Source of the DNA: Brevibacillus laterosporus
Lineage (GTDB): Bacteria; Bacillota; Bacilli; Brevibacillales; Brevibacillaceae
DNA: 64,000 nt
Reading direction: 5' to 3'
Assembly: GCA_007833815.1 (NCBI GenBank)
Contig: CP033464.1
Coordinates: forward strand, 4,148,001-4,212,000
Shown: positions 61,851 to 64,000 of the stretch, piece after piece
How the letters are laid out: every line of letters starts with the position of its first letter
How positions within the stretch are numbered: position 1 is the first letter of the stretch
Notes under the pieces: model-generated
The model's input: the letters and a program-made list of their open reading frames with translations, nothing else
Database searches by the model: none
Told to the model about the DNA's origin: nothing
Program-made: the position numbers and the translations under genes

Positions 61851-61934
61851 CGGAAGCTTGCGTTCACCATGCCTCTTGAAGAGCATTTGCATCGAGTTGC
61901 AATAAGGCTTATCATACATTTTTTCCGCAAAAAA

Positions 61935-61975
61935 AGCTCTCTCGCCGGCTATAGCAATAACGAGAGAGCTTCCTT
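61935..61975. terminator. Bidirectional terminator before the NlpC/P60 gene
   Basis: AGCTCTCTCG (61935-61944)/CGAGAGAGCT (61961-61970), with A-run on the left and T-rich sequence on the right; it separates convergent units. Confidence 0.85.
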
Positions 61976-62000
61976 TTTATATGGATCACTATCTTAGGAA

Positions 62001-62879
62001 TTAAAAGCGTGCTGCTCTTTCAAAGTGGTCGTTCCACCAGCCTTTAGACATGTTGCTGTAGGTTACGCCACCTTTCCCATATGTATGAAGAACTTTGTTA
62101 TTTCCAGCGTAGATTCCTACGTGACCAATACGTTCAACAGAGCTCTTAGAGTATTTCATCGTTTTCTTTGTCGAGAAGAATACTAAGTCACCCACTTGTA
62201 GTTCACTACGTGAAATAGGCGTACCTTGTTTGTATTGGGAACGTGCTCCACCTGTACCCAAGTTGATTCCAGCCCCTTCTTTATAAGCCCACATCGTGAA
62301 TGCGGAGCAATCCATCGTGCTCTTATCTTTACGACCAGAAGCGTATTTGTATGGGACTCCTAAATACTTTTCTCCCGCTGCAATAATCTTTTGACCAGTC
62401 GAAGCACTTGTAGCTTTTTGGCTCGTCTTGCTCGATTTGGATTTACTTGATTTGTCGGTATCTAATTCTCCAGCCTTATCAGCCAAATTCTCAACATCAT
62501 TGTAGGTAGCATCCGAGCCATACAGATCGGCGTAATCCTCTCCAATAGCTACATTATCTTCCTCTATGCTATCATCACTGTTTATGTCTGTCTGATTGTC
62601 TTCCGTATCGTTTGTATCATCTGAAGTATCTACCAATGGAGTGTTCTCGTCAGCATCTTGCTTTGCTTTTGTAGCCTTCTTATCCTTTTTATGCTTCTTC
62701 TCGGCATTTTTGCAATCCTTCTTATCTTTAGATGAATAATCATAGCCATCCATGCTGTATGCATAAGCTGGCGATACATCATATTTGGTGCTGGCAAAGG
62801 CTTGTCCATCTGCTAACAGAGAACTTACCATCAGTACCGCTAAAGTTGAACTCATTTTCCATGTTATTTTCTTACTCAT
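62001..62879 (-). CDS. Secreted NlpC/P60 cell-wall endopeptidase
   Basis: Exported peptidoglycan hydrolase of 292 aa. A Sec signal (1-29, ending AFA) is followed by a long charged, low-complexity region: lysine-rich (about 50-75), then Asp/Glu/Asn-rich (75-145), then Ser/Lys-rich (145-160). The NlpC/P60 domain (about 163-292) has the catalytic C191 in TMDCSAFTMWAYK, H253 in IGHVGIYAGN and H265 in HTYGKGG as the third residue. It cleaves stem-peptide bonds. The domain stands alone at the C-terminus without SH3 or LysM repeats; the charged spacer may tether it in the wall. Confidence 0.92.
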   Translation of the reverse strand: MSKKITWKMSSTLAVLMVSSLLADGQAFASTKYDVSPAYAYSMDGYDYSSKDKKDCKNAEKKHKKDKKATKAKQDADENTPLVDTSDDTNDTEDNQTDINSDDSIEEDNVAIGEDYADLYGSDATYNDVENLADKAGELDTDKSSKSKSSKTSQKATSASTGQKIIAAGEKYLGVPYKYASGRKDKSTMDCSAFTMWAYKEGAGINLGTGGARSQYKQGTPISRSELQVGDLVFFSTKKTMKYSKSSVERIGHVGIYAGNNKVLHTYGKGGVTYSNMSKGWWNDHFERAARF

Positions 62880-63072
62880 GTGTTATCCCCCTGTGATGTG
62901 AAATATTCCCTTGCAATGAATATCTTACAAGGATTCTCTGAGACTTCCAGTAGAAATTCATGAGAATTTGATGAGAATTGGTAAAAGGGGGACAAACTGG
63001 TTACACTACTACAGCTATACCTGTTTTTGGATGAACGTCATCATAGATATACAAGGTGAGGTGACAGGTAAC

Positions 63073-63765
63073 ATGAGTTCGCCAGACAACAAAGGGAGCT
63101 TTCTCTTAGTAGAAGATGAGAAAAACTTTGCTCGTTATTTACAATTAGAATTAATGAACGAGGGCTATGAAGTAGATGTCTGCCATGACGGGGCAATCGG
63201 ACTTGATAAAGCCTTACAAAATGAATATGATCTCATTCTGTTGGATGTTATGATACCTCAACTCTCCGGTATTGAGGTATGTCGACGTATCCGGGAGACT
63301 GGAAGTGAAGTACCGATCGTCATGTTGACTGCGCGCAATGAAGTTCCTGATATTGTTGCTGGACTAGATAGCGGTGCCAACGATTATCTGACTAAGCCTT
63401 TTGCTATCGAGGAATTATTTGCCCGAATACGTGCTAATCTTCGCCCTGTTTTTGCCAAAAATCAAGAAATCATTCATCTCGATTCTCTTGAAATCCAAGT
63501 ACAGAATCGTCGCGTATTCCGTGATACCAAGGAAATTCAGTTGACCCCACGAGAGTTTGATCTATTGTTGTATTTAGCCAATCATCAGGGACAAGCCTTG
63601 ACGCGGGAACAATTGTTGACGGCTGTCTGGGGGTTCGATTTTATGGGCAATACCAATGTAGTCGATGTGTATATCCGCTACCTGCGCAATAAGATTGAAC
63701 GAAAAAGATCAAAAAAATTAATCCATACCATTCGTGGTGTTGGCTACAGTTTGCGGGTGGAATAA
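63073..63765 (+). CDS. OmpR/PhoB-family response regulator
   Basis: Two-component regulator of 230 aa from ATG 63073 (MSSPDNKGSFLLVEDEKNFAR); the frame extends upstream but without family similarity. The receiver domain has the acidic residues in LLVEDE and the phospho-acceptor in LILLDVMIPQLSGIEV, with the conserved lysine in YLTKPFAIEEL. The winged-helix DNA-binding domain (about 130-228) has LTPREFDLLLYLANHQGQAL and VDVYIRYLRNKIERK. It abuts a kinase gene with no gap and is divergent from the NlpC/P60 gene, which may be a target. Confidence 0.93.
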   Translation: MSSPDNKGSFLLVEDEKNFARYLQLELMNEGYEVDVCHDGAIGLDKALQNEYDLILLDVMIPQLSGIEVCRRIRETGSEVPIVMLTARNEVPDIVAGLDSGANDYLTKPFAIEELFARIRANLRPVFAKNQEIIHLDSLEIQVQNRRVFRDTKEIQLTPREFDLLLYLANHQGQALTREQLLTAVWGFDFMGNTNVVDVYIRYLRNKIERKRSKKLIHTIRGVGYSLRVE

Positions 63766-64000
63766 ATGCTAAAGAGACTAACTAGTCGCATGCCCACTTC
63801 CCTCACATGGCGTTTAACTGTCATTTTAACCACGGCAATGACCCTGTTTTTGTTATTCATGAATTTGTTCGTCTATATGTCTACCAGTAATTTGGTCTAT
63901 GAATATGAACAGAAACAATTACAAAAGAAGGTTGTCACGATTTTAAATGAATTGCAGAAAGCGACGTTGGGCTATAAAACTACCAATCTAGAAGCTGTGA
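63766..64000 (+). CDS. Sensor histidine kinase, N-terminal part, cut by window end
   Basis: The first 78 residues are visible. The ATG follows the regulator's TAA directly, with GGTGG upstream. After a basic start (MLKRLTSRMPTSLTWR) there is a membrane helix (LTVILTTAMTLFLLFMNLFVYM, about 17-38) and the beginning of an extracytoplasmic region (YEYEQKQLQKKVVTILNELQ). Only the position behind an OmpR-type regulator and this architecture identify it; the HAMP, HisKA and HATPase domains would lie beyond the window. Confidence 0.85.
   Translation, partial: MLKRLTSRMPTSLTWRLTVILTTAMTLFLLFMNLFVYMSTSNLVYEYEQKQLQKKVVTILNELQKATLGYKTTNLEAV

Noticed and set aside
62128..62470. Lysine- and acid-rich linker of the NlpC/P60 protein as a frameshift artefact
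   Set aside because: The frame is continuous from a good signal peptide to the catalytic domain, and charged linkers are common in wall hydrolases.
1..64000. tRNA, rRNA, CRISPR array, insertion sequence, integrase or prophage
   Set aside because: I looked for cloverleaf, repeat-spacer and transposase/integrase-like sequences and saw none; only small local repeats occur.

Overview
The window looks like the chromosome of a low-GC, spore-forming member of the Bacillales, most likely Brevibacillus or a close relative (inference). The support is a Bacillus-type Fnr with its iron-sulfur cysteines at the C-terminus, a SleL/YaaH-type spore-cortex hydrolase, a 946-residue OdhA, long Shine-Dalgarno sequences with many GTG starts, and EutVW-type antitermination. 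I see no rRNA, tRNA, CRISPR array, transposase or prophage gene.

Layout. 1-4876: a sensing cassette (NarL-type regulator cut by the window edge, NarX/UhpB-type kinase, PhnD-like lipoprotein) divergent from an organophosphate (UhpT/GlpT-type) transporter. 4877-5750: a small gene graveyard. 5751-13680: the odhA-odhB-sucC-sucD run (2-oxoglutarate to succinate), then a DASS dicarboxylate transporter. 13868-29990: a complete ethanolamine utilisation (eut) microcompartment locus on the minus strand, with three leaders that each hold two ANTAR-type hairpins overlapping a terminator. 30070-31351: an ECF S component and a DUF4430 lipoprotein behind a cobalamin riboswitch, probably supplying B12 for EutBC. 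31392-35256: a FAD protein, an ABC-ATPase remnant, a queuosine-precursor transporter behind a preQ1-I riboswitch, and a methyltransferase.

35324-43076 holds a poorly characterised catabolic cluster: a PRD/EIIB regulator, an amidohydrolase, a stand-alone PRD protein, an SFCGS protein, DUF4312, DUF4311, DUF4310, and DgaE/DgaF-like enzymes. It reads as an unusual, possibly PTS-like, uptake system joined to an amino-sugar-acid pathway, and it is my best candidate for an undescribed system. 43423-48951 has a secreted GH18 chitinase with CBM2, a small unknown protein and a HelD-type RNA polymerase recycling factor.

48979-59445 is an anaerobic nitrate block. It contains a NasC/NarB-like molybdoenzyme with ferredoxin, Rieske and membrane cytochrome partners, fnr, narK, two radical SAM/SPASM proteins and a hemerythrin-like protein. 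Three sites fit the Fnr consensus TGTGA-N6-TCACA. 59748-64000 carries cell-wall functions: SleL-like hydrolase, a broken secreted-protein gene, an NlpC/P60 peptidase and an OmpR-type two-component pair whose kinase is cut by the window end.

The genes link up: eut generates acetyl-CoA in the cell, odh/suc and the DASS carrier handle TCA intermediates, and the B12 riboswitch operon supports the B12-dependent lyase. Start sites given here were often moved to the Shine-Dalgarno-supported codon.
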